Source: Neobacillus terrae (GTDB lineage Bacteria; Bacillota; Bacilli; Bacillales; Cytobacillaceae). Taken from it: DNA of 64,000 nt. The notes beneath the pieces are model-generated. The model was not told the DNA's origin and did not search any database. It saw only the letters and a program-made list of their open reading frames with translations. Made by a program: the position numbers and the translations under genes. Shown here in pieces: positions 33,515 through 43,574 of this stretch (position 1 is its first letter; the number at the start of each line of letters is the position of its first letter). The DNA lies in assembly GCF_011393025.1 (NCBI RefSeq), contig NZ_JAAOEO010000002.1:248001-312000 (forward strand), in the 5' to 3' direction.

Positions 33515-33846
33515 CTTTATACCTCAATAAGTATATAGGCTTCATGATTCCTTACTTTTTGGAGATTATTCGAATCTTTGGTTTTAATCGTACTTCTAAT
33601 ACCCGAGCTAATACATATACCAAACCTTGTGAAGGTTATTCCCTGCAGTCCGGTTATGCTCAACTGAAGAGTTGGAATGACCTGCTGGGCCAGGGGATGT
33701 CTGTAAGTGTGTGGTTATGCCCATGTACAAACTTGCAACTTAAAAACTTAATCCCAAAACCTGGTTTCCTTTTGGAATTTTCGGGATATATGTTTTGTGA
33801 GCCAGCGGCATACTAATTACACGGCTTTGATAAAAAGAACTAATTC
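33515..33846. other. Unexplained intergenic stretch between recG and fapR
   Basis: 332 nt with no feature I recognise. A 109-codon + strand frame (33487-33816) starts inside the recG terminator, lacks a ribosome-binding site and resembles nothing known to me. The stretch lacks the GC-rich repeat cores seen elsewhere. It could be a decayed gene or a divergent small RNA. Confidence 0.5.
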
Positions 33847-33875
33847 TTGCAATCTGCTTTTCTAAATTTTATACT
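33847..33875 (+). promoter_or_regulatory. Sigma-A promoter of the fapR operon
   Basis: TTGCAA at 33847-33852 and TATACT at 33870-33875, spacer 17 nt. The FapR operator starts 4 nt after the -10. Confidence 0.8.
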
Positions 33876-33879
33876 ACTA

Positions 33880-33896
33880 TTAGTACCTAGTCATAA
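33880..33896 (+). promoter_or_regulatory. FapR operator
   Basis: TTAGTACCTAGTCATAA contains the conserved TTAGTACC half-site of FapR and lies at the likely transcription start, where binding would block initiation. Malonyl-CoA relieves FapR binding in B. subtilis, so autoregulation of fapR-plsX-fabD-fabG is expected. Confidence 0.85.
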
Positions 33897-33916
33897 GAGC
33901 GCGGACGGTGTAATAG

Positions 33917-34483
33917 ATGAAGCGAAATAAAAAAGAACGGCAGCAGTTATTGGCCTCCACTATAAAAGATAACCCTTTTATTACGGACGAAGAGCTGGCA
34001 GAAAAGTTTACTGTGAGTGTTCAAACTATCCGTCTTGACCGCCTGGAGCTCTCCATTCCTGAGCTGCGGGAACGGATTAAAACAGTGGCTGAAAAACGAT
34101 TTGAGGATGAGGTGCGTTCTCTTCCTCTCGAAGAAGTAATTGGAGAAATTATTGATATTGAATTAGATAAGAATGCGATATCGATTTTCGATGTAAAAGA
34201 AGAACATGTTTTTAAAAGAAATAAGATTGCCAGGGGCCATCATGTATTTGCCCAGGCAAACTCTCTAGCCGTTGCAGTTATCAACGATGAATTGGCTTTG
34301 ACGGCAAAAGCAAATATACAATTTAAACGCCAGGTCATGCAAAATGAGCGGGTAGTTGCCAAAGCAAGAGTGGCAAAAATTGATGATGAAAGCGGCCGGA
34401 CTTTCGTGGAAGTAAACAGCTTTGTTAATACCGAGCTTGTTTTTTCGGGTGAATTTGAAATGTACCGCTCAAACCATAGTTAA
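33917..34483 (+). CDS. fapR: FapR, malonyl-CoA-responsive repressor of lipid synthesis
   Basis: 188 aa. An N-terminal DeoR-like helix-turn-helix ([20 protein letters not shown], about 22-41) is joined to a C-terminal hot-dog domain that binds malonyl-CoA ([16 protein letters not shown], about 108-123). Represses fatty acid and phospholipid genes. An operator and promoter sit immediately upstream; plsX follows 10 nt after the stop. Confidence 0.96.
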   Translation: MKRNKKERQQLLASTIKDNPFITDEELAEKFTVSVQTIRLDRLELSIPELRERIKTVAEKRFEDEVRSLPLEEVIGEIIDIELDKNAISIFDVKEEHVFKRNKIARGHHVFAQANSLAVAVINDELALTAKANIQFKRQVMQNERVVAKARVAKIDDESGRTFVEVNSFVNTELVFSGEFEMYRSNHS

Positions 34484-34493
34484 AGGATGCGAA

Positions 34494-35525
34494 ATGAAAA
34501 TGAAACTAGCCATTGATGCAATGGGCGGCGATCATGCTCCTAAAGAGATTGTGCTGGGGGCATTAAAAGCTGTTCAGGCTTTTTCAGACATACATATTAC
34601 CCTTGTAGGGGACGAAAATAAAATTAAAGAACATATGAATGGGCATGAACGCATTTCCATTCTGCATACAGACGAGGTCATTCTGGGAACGGACGAGCCT
34701 GTGAGAGCTGTTCGGCGGAAAAAGAATGCTTCTATGGTGCTGGCATCCAAGCTGGTTGCAGATGGCGAGGCAGATGCATGTATATCTGCCGGAAATACTG
34801 GCGCGCTAATGGCTTCAGGCCTTTTTGTGATAGGCAGGATTGAAGGAATTGACCGTCCCGCCTTATCACCAACAATGCCTACAATAGGCGGAGAAGGATT
34901 TCTTATGCTGGACGTAGGAGCTAATGTTGACGCGAAGCCGGAGCATCTGCTTCAATTTGCAATTATGGGATCGATTTACAGTCAGAAGGTAAGAGGAATC
35001 TCTAAACCACGTGTCGGGCTCCTGAATATAGGCACCGAAGAGAAAAAGGGAAACGACCTGACTAAGGAAACTTTTGTACTTCTGAAAAATGCGGATATCA
35101 ATTTTATCGGAAATGTGGAGGCAAGAGATCTTCTTGAAGGGGCTGCTGATGTCGTAGTTACGGATGGTTTTACAGGCAACATGGTCCTAAAAACACTTGA
35201 AGGTACGGCTATGTCTGTTTTCAAAATGCTTAAAACGGCTTTAACAAGCAGCCTAAAAACCAAGCTTGCTGCTGCAGTTTTAAAGCCTGATCTTAAAGAG
35301 CTTAAAAACACAATGGATTATTCAGAGCATGGAGGAGCTGCGCTTTTCGGTTTAAAGGCTCCAGTTATAAAAGCACATGGTTCATCCAATGCCCAGGCGT
35401 TGTTTAGTGCTGTAAGACAAACAAGGGAAATGGTCGGCAGCAATGTAACTGGACTAATTAAATCAACTATTGAACAGATGGAGGCTTCTCAAAATACTGT
35501 GGAAGCCGGCAAAAAATCGGAATAA
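34494..35525 (+). CDS. plsX: Phosphate acyltransferase PlsX
   Basis: 343 aa. Makes acyl-phosphate from acyl-ACP for the PlsY step of phospholipid synthesis; peripheral membrane protein. Opens [20 protein letters not shown]; other signatures are [16 protein letters not shown] (about 97) and [16 protein letters not shown] (about 222). Start at 34494 has AAAGGA 6 nt upstream. The ATG two codons later is possible but less well placed. Followed by fabD, so phospholipid and fatty acid initiation are linked. Confidence 0.96.
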   Translation: MKMKLAIDAMGGDHAPKEIVLGALKAVQAFSDIHITLVGDENKIKEHMNGHERISILHTDEVILGTDEPVRAVRRKKNASMVLASKLVADGEADACISAGNTGALMASGLFVIGRIEGIDRPALSPTMPTIGGEGFLMLDVGANVDAKPEHLLQFAIMGSIYSQKVRGISKPRVGLLNIGTEEKKGNDLTKETFVLLKNADINFIGNVEARDLLEGAADVVVTDGFTGNMVLKTLEGTAMSVFKMLKTALTSSLKTKLAAAVLKPDLKELKNTMDYSEHGGAALFGLKAPVIKAHGSSNAQALFSAVRQTREMVGSNVTGLIKSTIEQMEASQNTVEAGKKSE

Positions 35526-35542
35526 AAAAAGGAGTGTTTTTC

Positions 35543-36490
35543 ATGGGGAAAATAGCTTTTCTTTTTCCAGGACAGGGTTCACAGACTGTTGGTATGGGAA
35601 AAAGCCTTGCCGATCAAAATACAAAGGTAACAGAAGCATTTAACCAGGCGGATGAGAAATTAGGATTTTCGCTTAGCAGGCTCATTTTTGAAGGGCCTCA
35701 GGAGGAATTGACGCTGACTGTTAATGCTCAGCCAGCACTGCTTACAACGAGTATCGCTATTCTTAATTATTTCCAGGAATCAGGAATTAAAGCCGATTAT
35801 GTTGCCGGCCACAGTTTGGGTGAATATACTGCCCTTGTTGCTGCTGGTTCACTTTCTTTTCAGGAAGCGGTTTATACTGTCCGTAAAAGGGGCGAACTAA
35901 TGGAGAAAGCTGTGCCTAATGGCGAAGGTACCATGGCGGCTGTTCTGGGAATGGACAAGAATCTCCTTACAGAGGTTACACAGGCTGTTACGGATGAAGG
36001 AAATCCTGTACAGTTGGCGAATTTAAACTGCCCGGGTCAAATTGTTATTTCAGGCTCCAGACGAGGAGTCGAGCTTGCAGGAGAGAAAGCAAAAGAAGCA
36101 GGCGCTAAAAGAGTTATACCTCTTGAAGTGAGCGGTCCTTTCCATTCAAGCCTGATGAAGCCTGCTGCTGAGGAACTATCCTCCGTTCTGGACAATATAA
36201 ATGTCAAAAATGCTATTATTCCTGTTATTGCCAATGTAACGGCAGAGCCAATGACAGATTCTGCTGATATTAAAGAAAAATTAATTGAACAGCTCTATTC
36301 ACCAGTTTTATGGGAAGATACTGTCCGTAAAATGATTGCTTTGGGTGTTGATACCTTTATTGAAATTGGTCCAGGAAAGGTACTTTCTGGCCTAGTGAAA
36401 AAAGTTGACCGTTCTGCAAAAACTTATTCCGTGTCTGATGCGGAAACCGGAAAAGCGGTCATGGAAGCCTTGAAGGAGGAAACTCGATGA
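35543..36490 (+). CDS. fabD: Malonyl-CoA:ACP transacylase
   Basis: 315 aa. Charges ACP with malonate. Opens [19 protein letters not shown]; the nucleophile is Ser91 in AGHSLGEY and the partner His is in GPFHSSLM (about 201). Start at 35543 has AAAAGGAG 8 nt upstream; the GTG at 35534 lies inside that site. The stop overlaps the fabG ATG. Part of the FapR unit. Confidence 0.97.
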   Translation: MGKIAFLFPGQGSQTVGMGKSLADQNTKVTEAFNQADEKLGFSLSRLIFEGPQEELTLTVNAQPALLTTSIAILNYFQESGIKADYVAGHSLGEYTALVAAGSLSFQEAVYTVRKRGELMEKAVPNGEGTMAAVLGMDKNLLTEVTQAVTDEGNPVQLANLNCPGQIVISGSRRGVELAGEKAKEAGAKRVIPLEVSGPFHSSLMKPAAEELSSVLDNINVKNAIIPVIANVTAEPMTDSADIKEKLIEQLYSPVLWEDTVRKMIALGVDTFIEIGPGKVLSGLVKKVDRSAKTYSVSDAETGKAVMEALKEETR

Positions 36491-37230
36491 AATTAGATGG
36501 AAAATCTGTACTTGTTACCGGAGCTTCCCGTGGAATTGGCAGAGAGATTGCTCTTGAATTTGCCAGAGAGGGCGCCAATGTTGCTGTGAATTTTTCAGGA
36601 AGTGAAGCAAAAGCTAACGAAACAGTGGATGAAATAAAAGCAATGGGAAGAGACGCATTTTCCGTTCAATGTGATGTTTCCAATGCTGAATCCGTTGCAT
36701 CAATGGTGAAAGAAACGATTGACCGCTTTGGCAAGCTTGACGTGTTAGTGAATAATGCAGGGATTACAAAGGATAACCTTATAATGAGGATGAAGGAAGA
36801 AGAATGGGATGATGTTATTAATATCAACCTAAAAGGAGTATTCCTTTGTACGAAAGCGGTAACGCGGCAAATGATGAAGCAGCGCAGCGGAAGAATTGTT
36901 AATATTGCTTCCATTGTTGGTGTGAGCGGGAATCCTGGACAAGCTAACTATGTTGCAGCAAAAGCAGGGGTTATTGGACTTACGAAAACAACTGCGAAGG
37001 AACTGTCATCCCGAAACATTACAGTTAATGCTGTAGCTCCTGGGTTCATAACTACCGATATGACCGAAAAACTCACTGAAGAAGTAAAATCCGAAATGCT
37101 GAAGCAGATCCCTCTAGCGAGATTTGGTGAGCCGAAGGATATTGCAAAAGTGGCAGTTTTCCTTGCTTCTGACGATAGTTCTTACATGACTGGCCAGACA
37201 CTTCACGTTGATGGCGGAATGGTAATGTAA
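36487..37230 (+). CDS. fabG: 3-oxoacyl-ACP reductase
   Basis: 247 aa short-chain dehydrogenase. NADPH-dependent reduction of beta-ketoacyl-ACP in fatty acid elongation. Cofactor motif [15 protein letters not shown] (about 10-24), [10 protein letters not shown] (about 87), active-site Ser in [13 protein letters not shown] and the YVAAK tyrosine/lysine pair (about 154). Overlaps fabD by ATGA. acpP follows 70 nt downstream with its own strong ribosome-binding site. Confidence 0.97.
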   Translation: MKLDGKSVLVTGASRGIGREIALEFAREGANVAVNFSGSEAKANETVDEIKAMGRDAFSVQCDVSNAESVASMVKETIDRFGKLDVLVNNAGITKDNLIMRMKEEEWDDVININLKGVFLCTKAVTRQMMKQRSGRIVNIASIVGVSGNPGQANYVAAKAGVIGLTKTTAKELSSRNITVNAVAPGFITTDMTEKLTEEVKSEMLKQIPLARFGEPKDIAKVAVFLASDDSSYMTGQTLHVDGGMVM

Positions 37231-37300
37231 TATTTCTTTAATATTACTTTTATTTTTTTGATGTTATACTCTATAATAGCTTGAGGGGAGGTGAACAAGC

Positions 37301-37531
37301 ATGGCAGATGTATTAGAACGTGTAACAAAAATCATCGTAGACCGTCTTGGTGTAGATGAATCTCAAGTTACCCTTGAGGCTTCTTTCAAAGAGGACCTGG
37401 GTGCAGATTCCCTCGATGTAGTTGAATTAGTAATGGAACTGGAAGATGAGTTCGATATGGAAATTTCTGACGATGATGCTGAAAAGATCGGCACAGTTGG
37501 CGATGCTGTTAATTACATAAATAACAAGTAA
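37301..37531 (+). CDS. acpP: Acyl carrier protein
   Basis: 76 aa, acidic. Carries acyl chains on a 4'-phosphopantetheine arm attached to Ser37 in [23 protein letters not shown] lies just upstream of the ATG, consistent with very high expression. A TATAAT-like sequence near 37273 may be part of a dedicated promoter but I could not place a convincing -35. Followed by a hairpin terminator and a repeat element. Confidence 0.97.
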   Translation: MADVLERVTKIIVDRLGVDESQVTLEASFKEDLGADSLDVVELVMELEDEFDMEISDDDAEKIGTVGDAVNYINNK

Positions 37532-37551
37532 TAATCGTTGGGTTTCTACTC

Positions 37552-37577
37552 AAAGCTCCGTTTTCAAACGGAGCTTT
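37552..37577 (+). terminator. Terminator after acpP
   Basis: AAAGCTCCGTT (37552-37562) and its complement (37567-37577), loop TTCA, followed by CTTCTGTATT. Confidence 0.75.
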
Positions 37578-37610
37578 CTTCTGTATTATAGAGGAAATGG
37601 GTGTTTGCTA

Positions 37611-37868
37611 AAGGCTCTTTTCAAAGAGATTGTTGTAATTTGAAGAAACTGTAAGCAAAATAGGCGAAACCCCGCAGGTCGTAGGACCTAGGAGGCGTGC
37701 TCCTGCGCCACAGAATATTCGAAGTAGCGACCTTCAGCTCGTCGCAAAGCTGCAGGTAGCCGGATAGGATGCTTATCACGAAGTTATCTACAGGCTACAG
37801 CTTGATTGCCAGCGGAAAGCGAGTCTATTTTTGTATTTATAAACAACAAAGTTTACGAAAAGAGCCTT
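37611..37868. repeat. MITE-like repeat, copy A, with a second element inside
   Basis: 258 bp with imperfect ~25-bp terminal inverted repeats: AAGGCTCTTTTC at the left (37611) and GAAAAGAGCCTT at the right (37868). Next to the ends lie TTGAAGAAACTGTAAGCAAA and AACAACAAAGTTTACG, as in the copy at 52997-53242. The interior from 37697 to about 37757 matches the dispersed GTGCTCCTGCGCCACAG...TTCAGCTCGTCGCAAAGC core, suggesting one repeat entered another. The 37578-38005 gap otherwise holds a 24-nt near-palindrome, GAATTTCG...CGAAATTC, at 37885-37908, and no gene. Confidence 0.75.
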
Positions 37869-38005
37869 ACTATAAAAGTAATATGAATTTCGACTTAAGA
37901 CGAAATTCGCTTACACCTTTAAAATATGGGGAATCCTATTTCAATAACGGAAAACGAATTGCAGCCGTTAAATATTTCATGCGCAATTACGGAAAGGATA
38001 TCGAA

Positions 38006-38725
38006 ATGAATATGAATCGCGCAAAAGATACTCAATTTAAAGAATTTCAAAAAAGCATGAACATCTTTTTTGAAAATGAAAATTTATTAAAACAAGCATT
38101 TACGCATTCATCATATGTGAATGAGCATCGGAGAAAGCCTTTTGAAGATAATGAAAGGCTGGAGTTTTTAGGCGATGCCGTTTTGGAACTGACTGTGTCA
38201 CAATTTCTTTTTAAAAAATATCCAATGATGAGCGAGGGTGAATTAACAAAACTGAGGGCCGCTATCGTTTGTGAGCCTTCCCTTGTGGAATTTGCTAATG
38301 AACTTTCATTTGGCAATTTGATCTTGCTTGGAAAAGGAGAAGAAATGACAGGCGGAAGAACAAGACCTGCCCTCCTTGCAGATGTTTTCGAAGCGTTCAT
38401 TGGCGCGCTTTATTTAGACAAAGGAATTGAACACGTTATTGATTTTCTTGATAAAGTTGTTTTCCCGAAAATCAATGCAGGTGCTTTTTCTCATGTGATG
38501 GATTTTAAAAGCCAGCTGCAGGAGCTGGTTCAAAGGGATAGTATTGGAGCACTGGAATATCGTGTTCTTCAGGAAAAAGGGCCAGCCCATAACCGTGAAT
38601 TCGTTTCCCGTGTTTCACTCAATGGGGACGAGCTTGGTACAGGTATGGGGAGATCAAAAAAAGAGGCAGAGCAGCATGCTGCCCAAATGGCTCTCGATAA
38701 GCTAAAGACAAAGATGGAAAAGTAA
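38006..38725 (+). CDS. rnc: Ribonuclease III
   Basis: 239 aa. Cleaves double-stranded RNA in rRNA maturation and antisense control. Catalytic signature [14 protein letters not shown] (about 47-60), a second acidic cluster in [16 protein letters not shown] (about 117-132), and a C-terminal dsRNA-binding domain (about 163-235). The frame is open further upstream, through the repeat element at 37611-37868, but that part is repeat-derived. The ATG at 38006 has AAGGA 7 nt before it. smc follows. Confidence 0.95.
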   Translation: MNMNRAKDTQFKEFQKSMNIFFENENLLKQAFTHSSYVNEHRRKPFEDNERLEFLGDAVLELTVSQFLFKKYPMMSEGELTKLRAAIVCEPSLVEFANELSFGNLILLGKGEEMTGGRTRPALLADVFEAFIGALYLDKGIEHVIDFLDKVVFPKINAGAFSHVMDFKSQLQELVQRDSIGALEYRVLQEKGPAHNREFVSRVSLNGDELGTGMGRSKKEAEQHAAQMALDKLKTKMEK

Positions 38726-38759
38726 GTATGATAACCAGCCCGCCTAAGGAGGAAATTGC

Positions 38760-41700
38760 ATGTATTTAAAAAGGTTGGATGTCATTGGTTTTAAATCTTT
38801 CGCTGAGCGGATTGAAATAGATTTTGTGAAGGGCGTAACGGCCGTTGTCGGACCAAACGGCAGTGGGAAAAGCAATGTTATTGATGCGATTCGATGGGTT
38901 CTGGGAGAACAATCAGCCAAGTCGCTGCGCGGTTCAAAAATGGAGGACATCATTTTTGCCGGCAGCGATTCACGCCGCCCATTAAACTTTGCTGAAGTTA
39001 CCTTGACACTCGACAACGAAGAACACGGCCTTTCTATTGACTACAACGAGGTAAGTGTGACAAGAAGAGTTTACCGTTCCGGAGAAAGTGATTTTTTAAT
39101 AAATAAACAGTCTTGCCGGCTAAAGGATATTATCGATTTATTTATGGATTCTGGGCTTGGCCGGGAAGCCTTTTCAATTATAAGCCAAGGAAAAGTAGAG
39201 GAAATCCTGAATAGCAAGCCAGAAGACCGCCGGACTATTTTTGAAGAAGCGGCCGGGGTTCTAAAATATAAAAACCGTAAGAAAAAAGCTGAATCCAAGC
39301 TTACAGAGACCCAGGAAAATCTTAACAGGGTAAATGATATTCTCTATGAGCTTGAAAGCCAGGTTGAACCTTTAAAAATACAGGCTTCCATTGCCAAGGA
39401 CTTTTTAGAGAAAAAAGAGGAACTTGAAAAGATTGAAGTAGCTCTTACTGTCTACGAGATAGAAGATCTCCATCAAAAATGGGAAAACACTTCAAATCAG
39501 CTCGAACAGCACAAAAATGATGAACTAAAGCTTTCTTCAGATTTACAAAGCAAAGAAGCTGCAATTGAAGAAACGAGAGACAAGGTTACAGCTCTGGATG
39601 AATCTATCAGCGACCTGCAAAACGTTCTGCTTTATGCGAGTGAAGAACTTGAAAAGCTAGAAGGCAGAAAGGAAGTTTTGAAGGAACGTAAGAAAAATGC
39701 TGTTCACAACAGAGCTCAGCTTGAAAAAAATATTGTTGACCTTTCTGAAAGAATTGAAGCATTAAAGTCTCAAAAAGAGATCCAGGAAGCTGCAGTAAAA
39801 ACTCTTAGTGAACAAACGGAGATGCTGCAGGCCGGTTTAAGGGAGAAACAGCAGCAGCTTCAATTATATAGCGAGAATATTGAAGAAAAAATCGATTCGT
39901 TAAAAAGTGAATATATTGAGCTCTTAAATGACCAGGCCGGTGCTAAAAACGAGTTAAAGTATATTGGTCAGCAGCTTGACCAGCAGGGCCGTAAAAGCTC
40001 AAGGCTTGATGAAGAAAACCAGAGATACCTTGAGGACAGGATATTGGCCGGGGCAAAGAAGGCGAAGATTCAGGCCTCCATTAAAGATATTCAGGTTCAG
40101 CTCGAAGAACAGGTCACCTTTTTCCGAGAGGCTCAGCGGAAGCTGGAGAATGCACGAAGCCAATATGATAAACAGGAAAAAACGCTTTATCAGGCATATC
40201 AATTTCTTCAGCAGGCTAAATCCAGGAAAGATATGCTCGAGGATATGGAGGAAGATTTCGCGGGATTTTTCCAGGGAGTTAAGGAAGTCCTTAAAGCCCG
40301 GGGAACTCGTCTTCAGGGTATTGAAGGGGCTGTTGCAGAGTTAATTCAAGTGCCTAAACAATTTGAAACTGCCATTGAAACAGCATTGGGCGGTGCACTT
40401 CAGCATGTGGTGACGGATAACGAGGAGAACGCTAGGAGCGCTATCCAATTTTTAAAGAAAAATAATTATGGCCGCGCAACCTTTCTGCCATTGAGTGTCA
40501 TTAAGGGAAGGCCACTTTCATCTGTCCAGCTTGCATCCATTCAGGGGCACCCATCCTTTGTGGGTACAGCTGTAAGCTTATTAGATTTTGATGCTAAATA
40601 TTCTGAGGTCATTCAAAACCTGCTTGGAAATGTGGTTGTAACAAAGGATTTGAAGGGTGCAAATGAATTAGCAAAAGCTCTCCAATACAGAACCAGAATG
40701 GTTACCCTTGAAGGGGACATCGTTAATCCGGGCGGCTCTATGACAGGCGGGGCTGCGAAACAGAAATCTTCATCCCTGCTTAGCCGTAAAGCGGAGTTGG
40801 ATGATCTGAAAGAAAAATTGGCCAGTATGGAAGTCAAAACGGCCCAGCTTGAAAATCTAGTAAAATCCCTGAAGGAAGATTCCCAAAATCAGCAAGTAAA
40901 TTTAGAGGATTTGAGAAAAAAAGGTGAAGAGTTACGGTTTAGAGAACAAGAGTTAAAAGGGGATCTCAGAGAGGCCGAGCTTGAGGAAAAAAATATAAAT
41001 GAGCGTCTATCTATCTATGACCTCGAAAAGAGCCAGTATACTGAAGAAAAGTCATCTTTAACATTCCGTAAACAGGAATTGGAGAACCAGCTGGAGGAAT
41101 TCACCGTCAAGATTGCCCAAATGGACGAATTGATTGTGCAGCTAACCCAACAAAAGACAAGCGACCTAAGCTCCAGGGAAACTCTATTAAATGATATCAG
41201 CGAGCTTAAAGTAGAATTTGCTGCGACAAACGAGCAATTTTCTCATGCAAAAGAACGTTTCGCCAGCATTACTGCTGATTTGGATGAAAGTGAAAAAAGG
41301 CATGCCTTATATACAGAGGACCTTCACTTACTTTCTTCGGAAATGAATCAGAGCTCTTCAGGAGAGGAACATCTGGAGGCGGCGGCAGCAAAGAAACAGA
41401 AGGACAAGGAAGAAACGATTAAGCTTATTTCCTTAAGAAGGGATGAGCGTTTAAAGCTTCAAAATACTCTTGAGGATGCAGAGCTTGAAGCAAAGGAACT
41501 CAAACGCCTGCATAAAGGAATGGTAGTGGTTTTGAAGGATGAGGAAGTAAAGCTTAACCGTCTTGATGTCGAGCTTGAAAACCGCCTTGCTCATCTAAGG
41601 GAAGAATATTTACTTACATTTGAAGGGGCAAAAGAGCAGTATCCTCTTTTGATGCCTGCAGATGAAGCGAAAAAGAAAGTAAAGTTGATTAAGCTTGCTA

Positions 41701-42326
41701 TTGAGGAACTAGGAAGTGTCAACCTGGGTGCGATTGAAGAGTATGACCGTGTTTCCGAACGCTATGAATTTTTACTCGAACAAAAAACGGACCTGCAGGA
41801 AGCAAAAGATACCCTTACTCAGGTTATAGATGAAATGGATATTGAAATGAAAAGACGGTTTGAGGAAACCTTTTATAGCATTCGAAGTCATTTTGAACCT
41901 GTTTTCCAGGCGCTGTTTGGCGGAGGAAGAGCAGATTTAAGACTGACAGATCCTGAGGACCTCTTAAATACCGGAGTGGAAATCGTTGCTCAGCCTCCAG
42001 GGAAGAAGCTTCAAAATCTTGGACTGCTTTCTGGTGGGGAACGTGCACTGACTGCCATTGCGTTGCTATTCTCTATTTTAAAGGTTCGTCCAGTGCCTTT
42101 CTGTATTCTCGATGAAGTGGAAGCAGCCTTGGATGAAGCAAATGTTCATCGTTTTAGTCAATATTTAAAACGATACAGCACTGAAACGCAATTTATTGTT
42201 ATAACCCATCGCAAAGGAACGATGGAAGAAGCCGATGTTTTATATGGAGTAACCATGCAGGAATCCGGTGTTTCCAAGCTAGTCTCAGTTAGGCTGGAAG
42301 AAACAAGGGAACTGGTTGAAACTTAA
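38760..42326 (+). CDS. smc: Chromosome partition protein SMC
   Basis: 1188 aa. ATPase core of the bacterial condensin, acting with ScpA/ScpB. Walker A GPNGSGKSNVIDAI (about 32), coiled coil about 170-500, hinge about 515-640 (IEGAVAELIQVPKQFETAIE onward), second coiled coil about 670-1010, signature LLSGGERALTAIALLF (about 1093) and Walker B PFCILDEVEAALDEANV (about 1115). Start at 38760 with AGGAGGAAA upstream. rnc-smc-ftsY order is the usual one. Confidence 0.98.
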   Translation: MYLKRLDVIGFKSFAERIEIDFVKGVTAVVGPNGSGKSNVIDAIRWVLGEQSAKSLRGSKMEDIIFAGSDSRRPLNFAEVTLTLDNEEHGLSIDYNEVSVTRRVYRSGESDFLINKQSCRLKDIIDLFMDSGLGREAFSIISQGKVEEILNSKPEDRRTIFEEAAGVLKYKNRKKKAESKLTETQENLNRVNDILYELESQVEPLKIQASIAKDFLEKKEELEKIEVALTVYEIEDLHQKWENTSNQLEQHKNDELKLSSDLQSKEAAIEETRDKVTALDESISDLQNVLLYASEELEKLEGRKEVLKERKKNAVHNRAQLEKNIVDLSERIEALKSQKEIQEAAVKTLSEQTEMLQAGLREKQQQLQLYSENIEEKIDSLKSEYIELLNDQAGAKNELKYIGQQLDQQGRKSSRLDEENQRYLEDRILAGAKKAKIQASIKDIQVQLEEQVTFFREAQRKLENARSQYDKQEKTLYQAYQFLQQAKSRKDMLEDMEEDFAGFFQGVKEVLKARGTRLQGIEGAVAELIQVPKQFETAIETALGGALQHVVTDNEENARSAIQFLKKNNYGRATFLPLSVIKGRPLSSVQLASIQGHPSFVGTAVSLLDFDAKYSEVIQNLLGNVVVTKDLKGANELAKALQYRTRMVTLEGDIVNPGGSMTGGAAKQKSSSLLSRKAELDDLKEKLASMEVKTAQLENLVKSLKEDSQNQQVNLEDLRKKGEELRFREQELKGDLREAELEEKNINERLSIYDLEKSQYTEEKSSLTFRKQELENQLEEFTVKIAQMDELIVQLTQQKTSDLSSRETLLNDISELKVEFAATNEQFSHAKERFASITADLDESEKRHALYTEDLHLLSSEMNQSSSGEEHLEAAAAKKQKDKEETIKLISLRRDERLKLQNTLEDAELEAKELKRLHKGMVVVLKDEEVKLNRLDVELENRLAHLREEYLLTFEGAKEQYPLLMPADEAKKKVKLIKLAIEELGSVNLGAIEEYDRVSERYEFLLEQKTDLQEAKDTLTQVIDEMDIEMKRRFEETFYSIRSHFEPVFQALFGGGRADLRLTDPEDLLNTGVEIVAQPPGKKLQNLGLLSGGERALTAIALLFSILKVRPVPFCILDEVEAALDEANVHRFSQYLKRYSTETQFIVITHRKGTMEEADVLYGVTMQESGVSKLVSVRLEETRELVET

Positions 42327-42344
42327 TGGTAAGGAAGTGGGAAA

Positions 42345-43328
42345 ATGAGCTTTTTTAAAAAATTAAAGGAAAAAATAACACAACAAACTGATAACGTGAC
42401 CGAAAAGTTTAAGGAAGGCCTGACAAAGACCCGGACTAACTTTTCTGGTAAAATGAATGATCTTGTAGCACGGTACAGAAAAGTGGACGAGGACTTTTTT
42501 GAAGAGCTGGAGGAAATCCTTATTCAGGCTGATGTTGGCTTTGATACCGTTATGAAGCTGATTGACGAACTGAAAATGGAGGTAAAGCGCAAAAACATCC
42601 AGGATCCACAGGAGGTACAAAGCGTTATTTCCGAAAAGCTGGTCGATATCTACAATGGCGGCAAGGAGCAGTCTTGCAGTCTGAATATCCAGGAAAATGG
42701 CCTTACTGTAATTCTTTTTGTCGGAGTTAATGGTGTTGGTAAGACAACAACAATCGGAAAACTGGGCCATAAATTTAAGAGCGAGGGAAAAACTGTTCTA
42801 ATGGCAGCCGGAGATACTTTCCGTGCGGGAGCTATCGAACAGCTTGAAGTATGGGGAGACAGAGTAGGTGTGGAGGTTATTAAACAGGCAGAAGGCTCCG
42901 ATCCTGCTGCGGTTATGTTTGACGCTATCCAGGCTGCAAAGTCACGCAAGGCGGATATTTTATTGTGTGACACAGCTGGACGCCTTCAAAACAAAGTTAA
43001 CCTAATGAAGGAACTTGAAAAGGTAAAGCGTGTCATCGAACGTGAAATACCCGGTGCTCCTCATGAGGTCCTCCTGGTCCTTGATGCAACCACAGGCCAG
43101 AATGCACTTATCCAGGCTAAAACATTCAAGGAAACGACTGATGTAACGGGAATCGTTCTATCGAAATTGGATGGGACAGCTAAAGGCGGAATTGTACTCG
43201 CCATTCGCAATGATTTGCAAATTCCTGTAAAACTGGTTGGCCTTGGTGAAAAAATGGATGATCTGCAGGAATTCGATGCTGAAAAATATGTTTACGGACT
43301 CTTTGCAGACCAGGTGGAATCAGTATAA
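42345..43328 (+). CDS. ftsY: Signal recognition particle receptor FtsY
   Basis: 327 aa. GTPase that docks SRP-ribosome complexes at the membrane. Short N-terminal basic/amphipathic helix MSFFKKLKEKITQQ, N domain, then G domain with GVNGVGKTTTIGKLG (about 127), DTAGRLQNK (about 207), SKLDGTAKGG (about 276). It lacks the long acidic A domain of E. coli, as in other Bacillaceae. Followed by a short MITE remnant, then the ylxM-ffh unit. Confidence 0.97.
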   Translation: MSFFKKLKEKITQQTDNVTEKFKEGLTKTRTNFSGKMNDLVARYRKVDEDFFEELEEILIQADVGFDTVMKLIDELKMEVKRKNIQDPQEVQSVISEKLVDIYNGGKEQSCSLNIQENGLTVILFVGVNGVGKTTTIGKLGHKFKSEGKTVLMAAGDTFRAGAIEQLEVWGDRVGVEVIKQAEGSDPAAVMFDAIQAAKSRKADILLCDTAGRLQNKVNLMKELEKVKRVIEREIPGAPHEVLLVLDATTGQNALIQAKTFKETTDVTGIVLSKLDGTAKGGIVLAIRNDLQIPVKLVGLGEKMDDLQEFDAEKYVYGLFADQVESV

Positions 43329-43345
43329 ATCTATTCTAATTATAT

Positions 43346-43402
43346 GGCCTCTTTTCTAAGTAATCGTTGCTTTTATAAATAACAAAGTTTATGAAAAGAG
43401 CC
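43346..43402. repeat. MITE-like repeat, copy B, internally deleted (57 bp)
   Basis: Only the two ends remain: GGCCTCTTTTCTAAGTAATC at the left and TAACAAAGTTTATGAAAAGA plus GCC at the right, joined by GTTGCTTTTATAAA. The same ends flank the 246- and 258-bp copies at 52997 and 37611. Confidence 0.7.
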
Positions 43403-43420
43403 ATTAATAAACATAAACCT

Positions 43421-43453
43421 GCAAGCTTTGAAAACGGGGCTTGCGCTTTTTCT
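43421..43453 (+). terminator. Terminator after ftsY
   Basis: GCAAGCTTTG (43421-43430) pairs with CGGGGCTTGC (43435-43444) with G-U pairs, loop AAAA, then CGCTTTTTCTT. Confidence 0.75.
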
Positions 43454-43505
43454 TAATGAAAATCATCAGTAAAAATTAACACAACCTATTGTAAAGAAAG
43501 TTTTC

Positions 43506-43534
43506 TTGACAGGGAAAAAACCTGTGTGTAAACT
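43506..43534 (+). promoter_or_regulatory. Sigma-A promoter of ylxM-ffh
   Basis: Perfect -35 TTGACA (43506-43511), 17-nt spacer, TAAACT (43529-43534), 40 nt before the ylxM start. Confidence 0.8.
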
Positions 43535-43574
43535 AGCAATGCAAAGGCATTTCACTTAACACGGAGGGATAGGC

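Noticed and set aside
33487..33816. 109-codon open frame after recG
   Set aside because: Starts within the recG terminator, has no ribosome-binding site and no recognisable protein features.
37769..38005. N-terminal extension of RNase III by 79 codons
   Set aside because: The frame is open but runs through the right arm of the repeat element; the conserved protein begins at 38006 with a good ribosome-binding site.
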